A stretch of 64,000 nt of DNA from Dokdonella sp041395345 (GTDB taxonomy: Bacteria; Pseudomonadota; Gammaproteobacteria; Xanthomonadales; Rhodanobacteraceae), in contig NZ_JAWLAR010000011.1 in assembly GCF_041395345.1 (NCBI RefSeq), forward strand, positions 62,001 to 126,000, in the 5' to 3' direction. Of this stretch, positions 34,277 to 43,518 are shown one piece after another (the first letter of the stretch is position 1; each line of letters begins with the position of its first letter). Made by a program: the position numbers and the translations under genes. The notes under the pieces are model-generated. The model was not told the origin of the DNA. It did not search any database and was given only the letters and a program-made list of their open reading frames with translations.

Positions 34277-35179
34277 ATGATGCGTCCATCGGGATGGGCG
34301 TCTGCTTGCCTGTTGTTGCTGATGGCCGGCTGTGCCGGCCCCTCGTTGCGCGACGCGCCACCGAAGACCCTCAAGATCGCCACCTGGAATCTCGAGCATC
34401 TGGCAGAAGCCGAGGGAGTCGGCTGCCGGGCCCGCAATGCGTCCGACTATCACGCACTGCGGCGCTATGCGGATGAGCTGGATGCCGATGTGATCGCCTT
34501 CGAGGAAGTCGAGAGCGCGGCGGCTGCAGCACGCGTGTTCCGACCGGACCGGTACACGATCGTCATCTCGGGGAGACCCGAGAGCGGTCGCCGTGGCACC
34601 TGCAACGACCGCAGTGGAACCGGGCCGGAATTGCGCAGCCAGAAAGTCGGGTTTGCCGTGCGCAAGGGCATCGCATTCGAGCGCCATCCGGATGTGCGCG
34701 AACTGGGGTTGGGAAACCCTGATCTGCGCTGGGGCGTCGACATTACCGTGCAGGCCGAACAACCGTTGCGCCTGTTGGCCGTGCATCTGAAGAGTGGGTG
34801 TTCGGCAGGCTCCGAAAAGGAGTCCTGCGATGTCCTGTTTCGGCAGATCCCCGTTGTCGAACAATGGATGGTGCAGCGAAGGGACGAGGGCGCTGCATTT
34901 GCGATCCTGGGAGACTGGAACCGGCGTCTCGCGCAGTCGGGTGATCGCGTCTGGGAAGACCTTGCCGGAGGTCAACCCGCTGGCGCGCTGCTGGTCAATG
35001 CGGCGGAGGGCCGGCGTGCCAGTTGCCTGCAGCGCTACCCGGATTTCATTGACCACATCCTGCTCGACCCGAAGGCTGCAGCAAGAAAGATTCCGGGTTC
35101 ATTCGAAGAGTTCAGCTACGGCGTCGATGAAGAAAGCCATCCTTCAGATCATTGTCCCATCGCGATCAGCCTGCGCTGA
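34277..35179 (+). CDS. Endonuclease/exonuclease/phosphatase-family lipoprotein
   Basis: A 300-residue lipoprotein: leader with lipobox LMAGC, followed by an EEP-fold hydrolase. Motifs in order: ATWNLEHL (first strand), FEEVES (metal-binding Glu), AVHLKSGC, GDWNRR and SDHCPI at the end, making up a DNase I/sphingomyelinase-like active site. The substrate could be nucleic acid or a phosphoester; the surface-anchored location favours scavenging. ATG 34277 is chosen because it opens directly onto the leader; ATG 34280 is adjacent. It lies 34 bases after yebC on the same strand. Confidence 0.82.
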   Translation: MMRPSGWASACLLLLMAGCAGPSLRDAPPKTLKIATWNLEHLAEAEGVGCRARNASDYHALRRYADELDADVIAFEEVESAAAAARVFRPDRYTIVISGRPESGRRGTCNDRSGTGPELRSQKVGFAVRKGIAFERHPDVRELGLGNPDLRWGVDITVQAEQPLRLLAVHLKSGCSAGSEKESCDVLFRQIPVVEQWMVQRRDEGAAFAILGDWNRRLAQSGDRVWEDLAGGQPAGALLVNAAEGRRASCLQRYPDFIDHILLDPKAAARKIPGSFEEFSYGVDEESHPSDHCPIAISLR

Positions 35180-35551
35180 TCAGCGTTGCTTCAAGAGGTC
35201 CTTAAGCCCGGCAAACGGGTTGCTGGTCGCGGAATCGCTCTTGCTTTCCGCAGTCGAAGCGCTTTCGCCCGTGTAGTCGATGTAGCGTGAGTGCTCATTG
35301 TCGTGGCAATACACGCACAGCAGTTCCCAGTTGCTTCCATCAGGCGGATTGAAATCGTGATCGTGGTTGCGGTGATGCACGGTCAGTTCCTGCAGGTTGG
35401 CGCGCGTGAACTCGCGTGCGCAACGGCCGCAGACCCACGGGTACATCTTCAGGGCGCGCTCGCGATAACCCGTCTCGCGTTGTGCAGCATCGCGCCGCGC
35501 CTGCGCAACAATGCGGTCGAGTCTTGATTCGTCGAAGCCTTTGGTAGCCAA
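35180..35551 (-). CDS. yajD: YajD-family HNH nuclease
   Basis: About 123 residues, closely following YajD: RERALKMYPWVCGRCAREF with the first CxxC, LQELTVHHRNHDHDFNPPDGSNWELLC with the HNH histidines, and CVYCHDNEHSRY with the second Cys pair, finishing with a serine-rich linker and NPFAGLKDLLKQR. The conserved body has no ATG nearby; TTG at 35551 (reading LATKGFDE) has AGG at a good spacing and is the likely start. The function is unknown beyond the zinc-HNH fold. It is divergent from the channel gene across 167 bases. Confidence 0.82.
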   Translation of the reverse strand: MATKGFDESRLDRIVAQARRDAAQRETGYRERALKMYPWVCGRCAREFTRANLQELTVHHRNHDHDFNPPDGSNWELLCVYCHDNEHSRYIDYTGESASTAESKSDSATSNPFAGLKDLLKQR

Positions 35552-35718
35552 GGGTTGCCTGCAATTGACCGGGTTCGGTCTGGAAGATAGCGCAGCTCGA
35601 TCCTGCCTGGGTGATCGAATTGTGTCGGCTGCAGGAATTTTTGCCCGGTCTTGAGCATGGTCATGACGATTTCCAGCGTCCATAATCCTCGCTGGCCTGT
35701 CGCTCACCGAGGTTAGCC

Positions 35719-38700
35719 TTGATTCAAGCGATCCCCCTGATTGCTGTCGCGCGCCTGGCCGCGTATGTGCTGCTGCCCGTTTTTTCCGCATCGGTGGCTC
35801 TTGCCCAGTCCGCATCACAGGGTTCAGCCGACGCCATCGTCAGTGTCGACGAGATCAACAGCCGCATCGACGCATTGCAGGCCGGGTCCGGCTCACAAGC
35901 AGGTGGCAAGGATGCATTGACCGCAGACCGGCAGCTGACCCTGGAAAACCTGAAGGCTGCGCTGGCCAGAATGGAAAGTGCCCAGGCCTCGCAGAAGAAA
36001 GCAGAAGCCTATGCAGAGGCGCTCAAGCTGGCGCCGGCGAAGATTGCCGATCTCGGTGCGAAACTGGAGCAGCCACTCGAGGAACCAGCGCCTTCCCAGC
36101 AGGCGGACTTGTCCCCGGCCCGGGCCCAGCTGCAGATGGCAACCCTGCAAATCAAGGCTGTTTCGCTGCGCACCGACAGTCGGCGCATCGAAGATGCCCT
36201 GCGCGTCATGGGCACGCGGCGCCTCGCAGCACGCGAGGAACTGACCGATTTGCGCGAACAGCTGGATCAGAAAACCGAACTGGTGCCGGCCGGCGCGTCC
36301 CCGATGTTGCTGGACTCGTTCAAGATCAAGGCGGATGCGATCAGGCAGGACCTGTCCGCCCGGATTGCCAATGCAGAACAGGAGATTCTCAGCCTGCCGA
36401 CCCGCGAAGCGATTGCCAACGCGCGGCATGCCCTGGTCGAGCGCGAACTGCGTCAGGTCGAACGGCAGATTTCCGATCTGGGCCGGCGCATGGATGCCAG
36501 GGAGCAGGAGGAAACCGCAGCCAAGATGGAGGCTGCCGAGCAGGCTGCCGCAAGTCTTGCCGGAGCTTCCGAGCCGCTCAGGAAGATGGCCGAGGATACG
36601 GTTGCCTTGCGCAAGGAAATGTCGGCGATAAGCAGCAATCTGAGGAAGCTCTGGTCGACCAAGGATCGCATCCACAGTCAGCTGCAGAACATTACGGTTT
36701 CGCGCAGGAATGCGGATCAGATTCTCGCGTTTGGCCGAATCGGAGAAGAACCTGGAAGTCTGCTTCGCGAGGTAGCCAAGAAGCTTCCTGCTGCGGCCAC
36801 GCTGCAGCACAGGATCGAAGAGCGCCAGGGCGAAATGATCGACGCCCGCGTCAGGCAATTCGAGACCGAGCAAGAGCTGGGCACGGCTGCCGACGGGCCC
36901 GCGGCGGTGGAAAGATTCCTCGAGGCCAATCATCTCGATCAGACCGAGTCGAACCGGGACCAGGTCCGCTCCCTGTTGAGTGCGAGGCGCTCGGCATTGT
37001 CAGATTTGTTCGACATCGAGGGTCGCCAGGTCGAGTCTCTGGCTGAAGTCAATTCGCTGCAGACCGAGCTCTTGCAGCGCAGCTCGCAATTGCGCTCGGT
37101 GCTCGACCAGCGCCTGCTATGGCTGCCCAGTGCGCGGCCGATCGATTCATCCTGGGGCAGGACGTTGGTCGCGGGCGTCACCGGGCTGATCACGAGTGAA
37201 AATCTGGCCAAGCTGGAGCCGGTCGCACGCAATTCATTGCACACGGATTCACCACTCAGACCTCTCCTGCTTGTCCTGGCGGTTGTGCTATTTGCCCTGC
37301 GCAGGCATCTGCTCAGGCAACTCGAGAAACTGTCTCAGCCAATCGGGACCCGATCTGACCGGTTCATGCTGACCATGCAAGCCTTGTTGGTGACGATGTT
37401 GCTTGCCCTTCCCGTACCTTTGGCCCTCGGGTTGCTTGGATCGATCTTCCTCGAACCCTACAACCCGTCGTCGTTTCCGAATGCCCTGGGTCGGGGCCTG
37501 ACCAATGTGGCCATTGTCCTGTTCATCCTTGGCCTCTTTCGCAACATGTGCCGCCACCATGGGCTTTTCGCAGCCCATTTCGGCTGGCCCGCTGCGGGGG
37601 TGCGGCGGCTGGGCAAGGCGCTCTGGATGGTCACACTTGCCATTGCGCCGGCTGCCCTGTTGAGCGGCCTGGCGGAAAACGCGAACGATGGCACGCTGAT
37701 CGAAGGTCTGGGCAGGTTGAGCACGCTGATCAGTTCGATCGCACTGGCGGTATTTGCCTATCAGATATTCAAGCCTGAAGGCGGCGCAATGACCACGGAT
37801 CTGTCGAGAGAGGGATTGATCTGGAGAACGCGACACCTCTGGTACTGGATATTCGTGTGCATGCCCCTGGTCCTGGCGATGCTTTCCATTGCGGGTTATG
37901 GCGCCAGCGCCGATGCGTTGCAATCGCGACTGGTGACCTCCGGCTGGATCATTCTTGTCGTCGTCATCATCTACCAGGTCGCTTTGCGTGGCGTGCTTGT
38001 ATCAGGGCGCCAGGCTGCACTGAAGCAGGCAGAAGCCAGGCAGGCGAAGCGGGCAGAAGAACAAATAGCGGGCCAGTCAGGCGGGGAAGGCGGTGAGGGT
38101 GCACCCATCCAGCAGGAGGAGCCGGACGTCGATGTGGTGACCGTCAGTCAGCAGACTCGCGGCATCCTGCGTGCCACGTCGGCCATTGTACTTGCGATGC
38201 TGCTATGGGAGATCTGGAGCGGACTCGTTCCGGCTCTGGGCATCTTCAACAATTTTGTGCTCTGGTCGGATGTGGCGACCACGGCGACCGGCAAGATCGT
38301 GACCGAAGTGACCCTGGGGCATGTCCTGTTCAGCGGCCTGCTGCTGACGCTCACCGTTTTCGCGGTGCGCAATCTTCCGGGCTTTCTTGAAGTGGTGGTT
38401 CTGCACCGCTTCGATCTCGACTCCGGTACGCGCTATGCGTATGTGACGATCCTGCGTTACCTGATTCTCGCCATCGGCCTGGTGGTTTCCTTCAGCCATA
38501 TCGGCGTGGACTGGTCGAAGCTGCAATGGATCGTCGCAGCACTCGGCGTGGGTCTGGGTTTCGGCTTGCAGGAAATCGTTGCCAACTTTGTCTCCGGCAT
38601 CATCATCCTGTTCGAACGCCCCGTTCGCGTCGGTGACCTGATCTCGATCGACAATACGGTAGGCACCGTGTCCCGGATCAAGATCCGAGCCATCACGATC

Positions 38701-39156
38701 ACCGATCCGGACAACTTCGAGGTGCTGGTTCCGAACAAGGCCTTCATCACCGGTACGGTCAAGAACTGGTCGCTGACCACGCCGATCACGCGCGTTACGG
38801 TCAAGGTGGGCATTGCCTACGGCAGCGATGTCGGTCGCGCGCAGACGATCCTGCACGAAGTCGCTGCGGGCAATGAAAACGTACTTGAGACGCCGGCACC
38901 GGCGGTCCTGTTCCTCGGCTTCGGCGACAGCTCACTGGATCTGGAACTTCGGGCCTTCGTGGGGCGGATTGACCAGCGTTTGCCGACCCTGCACGCCCTG
39001 CATGTGGCCGTGCACGAGGCATTCATGAAGGCAGGCATCGAGATTCCGTTTCCCCAGCGCGACCTGCATATTCGCGAGTCAGCGGGCATTGACGGACTGC
39101 TGGAGGCGACGAAGTCCGACAAGGGGAACGCGGGAGATGCGCCGGCGTCGACGTGA
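35719..39156 (+). CDS. Large MscS-family mechanosensitive channel (MscK/KefA-like)
   Basis: A 1145-residue channel protein. A signal peptide ends near ALAQS (residues about 1-30), followed by a periplasmic region of about 480 residues rich in heptad-like helices, then about 11 transmembrane segments and the C-terminal MscS core: the pore helix GLGFGLQEIVANFVSGIIIL (about 945-965), the FERPVRVGDLISID beta domain and a soluble end with VKVGIAYGSDVGRA. It should release osmolytes at high membrane tension. The start is TTG 35719 with GAGG 7 bases upstream. The size and long periplasmic part place it with MscK rather than MscS. Confidence 0.88.
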   Translation: MIQAIPLIAVARLAAYVLLPVFSASVALAQSASQGSADAIVSVDEINSRIDALQAGSGSQAGGKDALTADRQLTLENLKAALARMESAQASQKKAEAYAEALKLAPAKIADLGAKLEQPLEEPAPSQQADLSPARAQLQMATLQIKAVSLRTDSRRIEDALRVMGTRRLAAREELTDLREQLDQKTELVPAGASPMLLDSFKIKADAIRQDLSARIANAEQEILSLPTREAIANARHALVERELRQVERQISDLGRRMDAREQEETAAKMEAAEQAAASLAGASEPLRKMAEDTVALRKEMSAISSNLRKLWSTKDRIHSQLQNITVSRRNADQILAFGRIGEEPGSLLREVAKKLPAAATLQHRIEERQGEMIDARVRQFETEQELGTAADGPAAVERFLEANHLDQTESNRDQVRSLLSARRSALSDLFDIEGRQVESLAEVNSLQTELLQRSSQLRSVLDQRLLWLPSARPIDSSWGRTLVAGVTGLITSENLAKLEPVARNSLHTDSPLRPLLLVLAVVLFALRRHLLRQLEKLSQPIGTRSDRFMLTMQALLVTMLLALPVPLALGLLGSIFLEPYNPSSFPNALGRGLTNVAIVLFILGLFRNMCRHHGLFAAHFGWPAAGVRRLGKALWMVTLAIAPAALLSGLAENANDGTLIEGLGRLSTLISSIALAVFAYQIFKPEGGAMTTDLSREGLIWRTRHLWYWIFVCMPLVLAMLSIAGYGASADALQSRLVTSGWIILVVVIIYQVALRGVLVSGRQAALKQAEARQAKRAEEQIAGQSGGEGGEGAPIQQEEPDVDVVTVSQQTRGILRATSAIVLAMLLWEIWSGLVPALGIFNNFVLWSDVATTATGKIVTEVTLGHVLFSGLLLTLTVFAVRNLPGFLEVVVLHRFDLDSGTRYAYVTILRYLILAIGLVVSFSHIGVDWSKLQWIVAALGVGLGFGLQEIVANFVSGIIILFERPVRVGDLISIDNTVGTVSRIKIRAITITDPDNFEVLVPNKAFITGTVKNWSLTTPITRVTVKVGIAYGSDVGRAQTILHEVAAGNENVLETPAPAVLFLGFGDSSLDLELRAFVGRIDQRLPTLHALHVAVHEAFMKAGIEIPFPQRDLHIRESAGIDGLLEATKSDKGNAGDAPAST

Positions 39157-39241
39157 GCCGATACGCTCGGAGTGCGGTTCGAGCCGCCTGTCTCCTGCCC
39201 GGGTTCGGTATGCTTGACCTGACCTCAACCTGGAGACAGAA

Positions 39242-39703
39242 ATGAATTACAGATCTGCCGTGATCCTGCTGCTCGCGCTGCTTTCCCTGCCGATGATTGC
39301 CCAGGCAGCGGGGAAGCCGGAAGTGACCTTCATCAATTCGGACCAGGCCAAGGCCGCAGGCTATCCGTTCTCCCAGGCGGTTCGTGTGGATCACACCTTG
39401 TACCTGTCAGGTCAGATCGGAGTTGATCCAGCGACCGGCAAACTCGTGGATGGCGGTATCACCAACGAATCGCGGCAGACCATGCAGAACATCAAGGATC
39501 TGCTCACTACGCACGGTCATTCGATGGCCGACATCGTCAAGTGCACGGTGATGCTGGCCGACATCAAGGAGTGGCCTGCCTTCAACACCGTCTACCGCGA
39601 GTTTTTCGACGGTCGGTTCCCGGCACGCAGTGCGTTTGCCGGAAGTGGCCTGGCGCTGAATGCGCGCGTCGAAGTGGAATGCATTGCAGTCGTGGGTGAC
39701 TGA
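39242..39703 (+). CDS. RidA-family protein with signal peptide
   Basis: A 153-residue RidA/YjgF-type protein. The family core is intact: the LSGQIGVDPATGKLVDGG loop, the IVKCTVMLADIKEW strand, and FPARSAFAGSGLALNARVEVECIAV with the conserved substrate-binding arginine. RidA deaminates reactive enamines and imines from threonine and serine catabolism. Unlike ordinary cytoplasmic RidA, this one begins with a clear cleavable signal peptide (MNYRSAVILLLALLSLPMIA, then QAAGK), so it should act in the periplasm. GGAGA precedes the ATG. Confidence 0.88.
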   Translation: MNYRSAVILLLALLSLPMIAQAAGKPEVTFINSDQAKAAGYPFSQAVRVDHTLYLSGQIGVDPATGKLVDGGITNESRQTMQNIKDLLTTHGHSMADIVKCTVMLADIKEWPAFNTVYREFFDGRFPARSAFAGSGLALNARVEVECIAVVGD

Positions 39704-39734
39704 TCGCGCGGGATGACGGTATCGTCGCTTCCGG

Positions 39735-39817
39735 CAGGAGCAGACTGCAGTTGCGCTGCTCCTGACCTCGCCGGATGTGTATCGGGTAATGAAATTGTGT
39801 CCGCAGTCTGCTCCTGC
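39735..39817. repeat. Inverted repeat downstream of the RidA gene
   Basis: GCAGGAGCAGACTGC (about 39736-39750) and GCAGTCTGCTCCTGC (about 39802-39816) are exact inverted arms flanking about 50 bases with an inner palindromic GCGCTGCTCC part. It resembles the REP-like repeats common in this group and lies in a gene-free stretch of 393 bases (39704-40096). The rest of that stretch shows nothing I can assign. Confidence 0.5.
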
Positions 39818-40096
39818 GAGAAGACGCCATCAGGAAGCGCTGACCGGTGCAAGGCGCTGAGGTGACCGCGTTGACGCCGCTTCAATTCATGGCAACGTAT
39901 CGCCAAATTGATTCTCTGCCGTACTTCCGGCGCACAACTTGCCTACGCTACGATAGACATTGCGGTGCAGCTGGCGCAGGCGGGATCCTGGATCTTCGGT
40001 TGCAACAGACCGCTGTACCGACGGCAGTGAGTCAATATTCCATCCCGGCCCGAAGTCTGCAAATCGAACAGGCCCATTATGTTCTTGGAGACAAGC

Positions 40097-41593
40097 ATGA
40101 AAATTCGACGAGCCACGCCCAGTTTATCTGCTCTTATCACTCTGGCATTGATGGCTGGATGTAACCAAAACTCCAGTGACACCAACGCCGTTTCGGAGGC
40201 GCCCTCAACAACGGCACCTGCACCGGCAACACAAGAAGGAACGGCGGGACCCAGTGCCGAGCAAGGACGCCGGATTGCCGCAGACGCTTTTGTGTATGGC
40301 TACTCACTGATTACCACGGACATCACCAGGGTGCAGATGAGCAATGTGCCCGAAGTGAAGGACCTGACGGCGCCGGTCGGCCAGTTCATCAATGTGCCGC
40401 GGTACCCGCCGGCGGATTACCGCGGCGTCTCGGCGCCCAATGCCGACACCCTGTATTCGGTGGCGTGGGTGGACTTGAGCGAACCGCAGGTCTTCAGTCA
40501 TCCGGACATGGGCAAGCGCTTCTTTCTATTCGAAATCTCGGACCTCTGGATGATCGATCTAGCCGACTCCCCGAGTGCCCGTACTGCTGATGGCGCAGCT
40601 GCCAACTACCTGCTTACCGGTCCGGGTTGGACGGGAACGGTGCCCGAAGGGATGAAGCATATCCCGATGGAGACGCGCTACATGGTTGTGCTTGGCCGGA
40701 CCTACGCCGATGGCACCGATGCGGACTACAAGGCGGTCAATTTGCTGCAGGCGCAATACAAGATCACCCCGTTGTCGGCCTGGGGCCAGCCCTACACGCC
40801 AGTGGCGCCGCCGGTCGATCCCGATACGGGCTACAGCATGACTGAGAAGCCGCAGGAGGTGATCAACGCCATGGATTCGTCTACCTATTTCAACAAGTTG
40901 GCAAGCCTCATGTGCAAGGATGCGCCACCGGCGGCTATTGACGCACCGCAGGTAGAGGAAATGGCCAAAATAGGGATCGTGCCCTGCGAGCCATTTGATG
41001 CCAGCAAATGGGATCCGGCGGTGCAGACTGCGGTCACCGAGGGGATCAAGTCCGGATGGGAAAGAATCAAGGCCAACCAGGAAAACCTGGGCAAGAAGGT
41101 CAATGGCTGGACGATTACAAAGGGGCTGGGCGTTTACGGTACCGACTATCTGAAGCGGGCCACGGTAGCCGCGTTCGGCTGGCCGGCCAATCGTGAGCAG
41201 GATGCGGTCTACCCCTACACCATGGTGGACAGTGAGGGTCAGAAACTCAATGGCGCCAACAAGTACACCCTGACATTTGCCAAGGGCGAGACGCCACCAG
41301 TCAAGGGTTTCTGGTCGATCACCATGTACATGATCGACGGAGGCTGGTGGTTTGTACCGAACAAGCTGAACAAGTTTACAGTCAGCCCGCGCGACAACCT
41401 GAAGACCAATGCCGATGGGTCGACCACGCTCTATTTCCAGACCGAGTCGCCGGGCAAGGACAAGGAGTCCAACTGGCTGCCAGCGCCATCTGGCGAATTC
41501 ATCCCGATGCTGCGCATGTATTACCCAGAGCCATCGGCACCATCGATTCTGGATGGCAGCTGGACGCCGCCGGCGGTTGTGAGAGTGCAATAG
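40097..41593 (+). CDS. DUF1254/DUF1214-domain lipoprotein
   Basis: A 498-residue protein with a lipoprotein leader (lipobox LMAGC) and a Pro/Thr/Ala-rich linker, then a DUF1254 domain (AYGYSLITTDITRVQ through the PPADYRGVSAPNADTLYSVAW segment) and a DUF1214 domain (ANKYTLTFAKGETPPVKGFW, then SITMYMIDGGWWF). This two-domain arrangement is widespread in bacteria without a settled function. ATG 40097 has GGAG upstream and opens the leader. It is followed by a strong hairpin at 41613-41649. Confidence 0.8.
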   Translation: MKIRRATPSLSALITLALMAGCNQNSSDTNAVSEAPSTTAPAPATQEGTAGPSAEQGRRIAADAFVYGYSLITTDITRVQMSNVPEVKDLTAPVGQFINVPRYPPADYRGVSAPNADTLYSVAWVDLSEPQVFSHPDMGKRFFLFEISDLWMIDLADSPSARTADGAAANYLLTGPGWTGTVPEGMKHIPMETRYMVVLGRTYADGTDADYKAVNLLQAQYKITPLSAWGQPYTPVAPPVDPDTGYSMTEKPQEVINAMDSSTYFNKLASLMCKDAPPAAIDAPQVEEMAKIGIVPCEPFDASKWDPAVQTAVTEGIKSGWERIKANQENLGKKVNGWTITKGLGVYGTDYLKRATVAAFGWPANREQDAVYPYTMVDSEGQKLNGANKYTLTFAKGETPPVKGFWSITMYMIDGGWWFVPNKLNKFTVSPRDNLKTNADGSTTLYFQTESPGKDKESNWLPAPSGEFIPMLRMYYPEPSAPSILDGSWTPPAVVRVQ

Positions 41594-41612
41594 CTCGCCA
41601 GCGCTGATCGCC

Positions 41613-41649
41613 GATTGCAGCCGGTGACTTTCCACCACCGGCTGCAATC
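41613..41649 (+). terminator. Strong hairpin after the DUF1254 gene
   Basis: GATTGCAGCCGGTG and CACCGGCTGCAATC form an exact 14-bp stem with a 9-base loop, 19 bases after the stop codon. The following bases lack a T-run, so it may work as a stability or Rho-related element. Confidence 0.55.
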
Positions 41650-41904
41650 TATCAAGGGTTCGATCCGAAGCAGGGCTGGCATTGCGGCTTCGCGAATGCT
41701 GCAGACCTGTTCATGCGGATCGCCGATTATCCCGGGGTCGACGATAGGGGTCTTCTGACAACGAGACCTTGCGCGAGTCGCTGCGCCGCCCCGTGATCGA
41801 AGTGATCATGGCGATCAACTAGACATTGCACGAGTACCGTTCCGACGGTGTCCAACTGATTGTCAGCTTCCGTCCCTGGCTTCATTTCAAGATGTCGGAC
41901 GTGA
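41650..41904. other. Gene-free stretch
   Basis: A 255-base stretch between the hairpin and the convergent lipase gene. One frame reads SDNETLRESLRRPVIEVIMA before a stop at 41820-41822 and another EYRSDGVQLIVSFRPW, which may be remnants of a lost gene, but I can name no family. Confidence 0.35.
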
Positions 41905-43419
41905 TCACAGCACGCCGCCCGGTTCGGTATCCTTGAAACTGCGCGGACTGGTTTGCCGGGCCAGGCTGAATACCCCCTCGCGCACCACCCGCGTCATGCG
42001 GATATCGATGATCGTGGTTTCGTTCGGCGCGATCAGTGGCAGCAGGTTCTGCACGTCGGCCTGGAGTTCGGCCATCCAGTATTCGACAAAATGATCGCCA
42101 TCGCGCGGCGTGATACGCAATCCATACGGGGGTCGTGGTATTAGCGCCTTGCGCGCAACCTCGCCTTCCTTCTTGCCAGGCACGGCCTCGCAACCGGTCA
42201 GCGTGGCGTGATTGAGAAAGAAGGTGAGATTCCCGGATCGCCGGTTGTACTGGCGATCGGCAAGAAAGTTTTCGGGCAGCTGGTTGGGATCGTTGTTGGG
42301 GCCGGCGGTCAACAGGACCTTGACGTCGGGCGCGCCGATGCCGCTCGAGTCGATCAGGCGAAAGATCACCATGGCGTGTGGATCGTGGATGTACTCGCGA
42401 TCCGGCAGTACCGGAACGTGCTCGACTTCGAGTCGCCTGGCGACCTCCTGGTGGGCCTTGTTCTCGCTGTCGAATTGATCGCACAGCGTCGTGTAGTCGG
42501 CTCCAGTTGAAACGCCGAGGCAGCGCAGAATCGCTGCAACCGTTTCGTCCTGGCCGCCGTCGTCTCGTACCGCGCGCATGATGCCCATGGCTTCGCCCGA
42601 GTGGGCCTTGCCAGGCACGATCTTGAAGGCTGTCCTTGGCGACCGCCTGGTTGAGACCTTCTTGAGCGTGCGCAGGCGCTTTCTGGCCGAAGGCAACGCT
42701 TCGCCCGCAACGCTTTCCGGCTGCTCGAGCACGATGTGGGTGGCATTGAGGTTGGCTGCGGCGAGGCGGACGACACCATCGGATCCGATTTCGCCGGTAT
42801 ACGGATTGACGAAGTCGTACAGCTTGCGGTCGATCGAATCGCCGCTGAGCACGAACTGGAAGAGTGGCTGCGCAGACTCCGTCAGTTTCAGGCGCGGATA
42901 GTCATTGATCCAGCGCAGGTTGAGCTCACAGGATTCCGGGCTGCCGAGTTCAAGCCAGTCGAGTACGCCCTGTCCCGGCTCGATTCCGTTGAACCAGCTC
43001 CTGATCGCGGCCAGACGCGACTTGCCGAGTTGCGCCAGTGCCGACCCGAAATTGGCCGGAGCGAGCATGATCAGATGGCTCATCGGACAGTCGGACGGGC
43101 GTTTGGTCCGCACCCAGGTTCGATCGAACCAGTCACGAACAACCGGCCCTCCAGTCGAATGGGTAATGCAGACGAAGCGCCGGTTGGCTCCCGCGCTTTC
43201 AAGTACGGCAGACAGCGCAGACTCGAATCCGCGCGAGATATCCGACAATTTCACTTCATCGCGAAAGCTGACGTACTGCCCGAGATGAACGTGCTTCACG
43301 TCGAGTCTTGGTCCGCCGGCACGCGCCGCCTCGGCCTTGAGACGGGCGGGCAGGGCGCCGTAGGTATTCGTGTTGGTGACGCTCCAGCCATGCACGAAGA
43401 CAACCAGCAATGCAGCCAT
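41905..43419 (-). CDS. Lipase/esterase-like alpha/beta hydrolase with large C-terminal domain
   Basis: A 504-residue protein. The N-terminal half is an alpha/beta hydrolase: oxyanion HGW (residues 10-12), nucleophile elbow THSTGG (Ser88), and a DWFDRTWV helix. A long C-terminal half (from about residue 250) has beta-rich segments (PHAMVIFRLIDSSGIGAPDV, LTFFLNHATLTGCEAVPG) and is unlike simple esterases. No signal peptide is seen. Similar two-part architectures occur among PGAP1-like lipases and in lipase effectors of secretion systems, but no secretion or immunity gene is adjacent. The function is not known. Confidence 0.68.
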   Translation of the reverse strand: MAALLVVFVHGWSVTNTNTYGALPARLKAEAARAGGPRLDVKHVHLGQYVSFRDEVKLSDISRGFESALSAVLESAGANRRFVCITHSTGGPVVRDWFDRTWVRTKRPSDCPMSHLIMLAPANFGSALAQLGKSRLAAIRSWFNGIEPGQGVLDWLELGSPESCELNLRWINDYPRLKLTESAQPLFQFVLSGDSIDRKLYDFVNPYTGEIGSDGVVRLAAANLNATHIVLEQPESVAGEALPSARKRLRTLKKVSTRRSPRTAFKIVPGKAHSGEAMGIMRAVRDDGGQDETVAAILRCLGVSTGADYTTLCDQFDSENKAHQEVARRLEVEHVPVLPDREYIHDPHAMVIFRLIDSSGIGAPDVKVLLTAGPNNDPNQLPENFLADRQYNRRSGNLTFFLNHATLTGCEAVPGKKEGEVARKALIPRPPYGLRITPRDGDHFVEYWMAELQADVQNLLPLIAPNETTIIDIRMTRVVREGVFSLARQTSPRSFKDTEPGGVL

Positions 43420-43518
43420 CGTCGCTCTCCTTGATGATCGGATCCGGACAACCTGAAACAGTCCGCTCCGGCGGCGCCTCGACGATCGGCCTGGCCGCCG
43501 GATGGCGGGCAGGATCGA

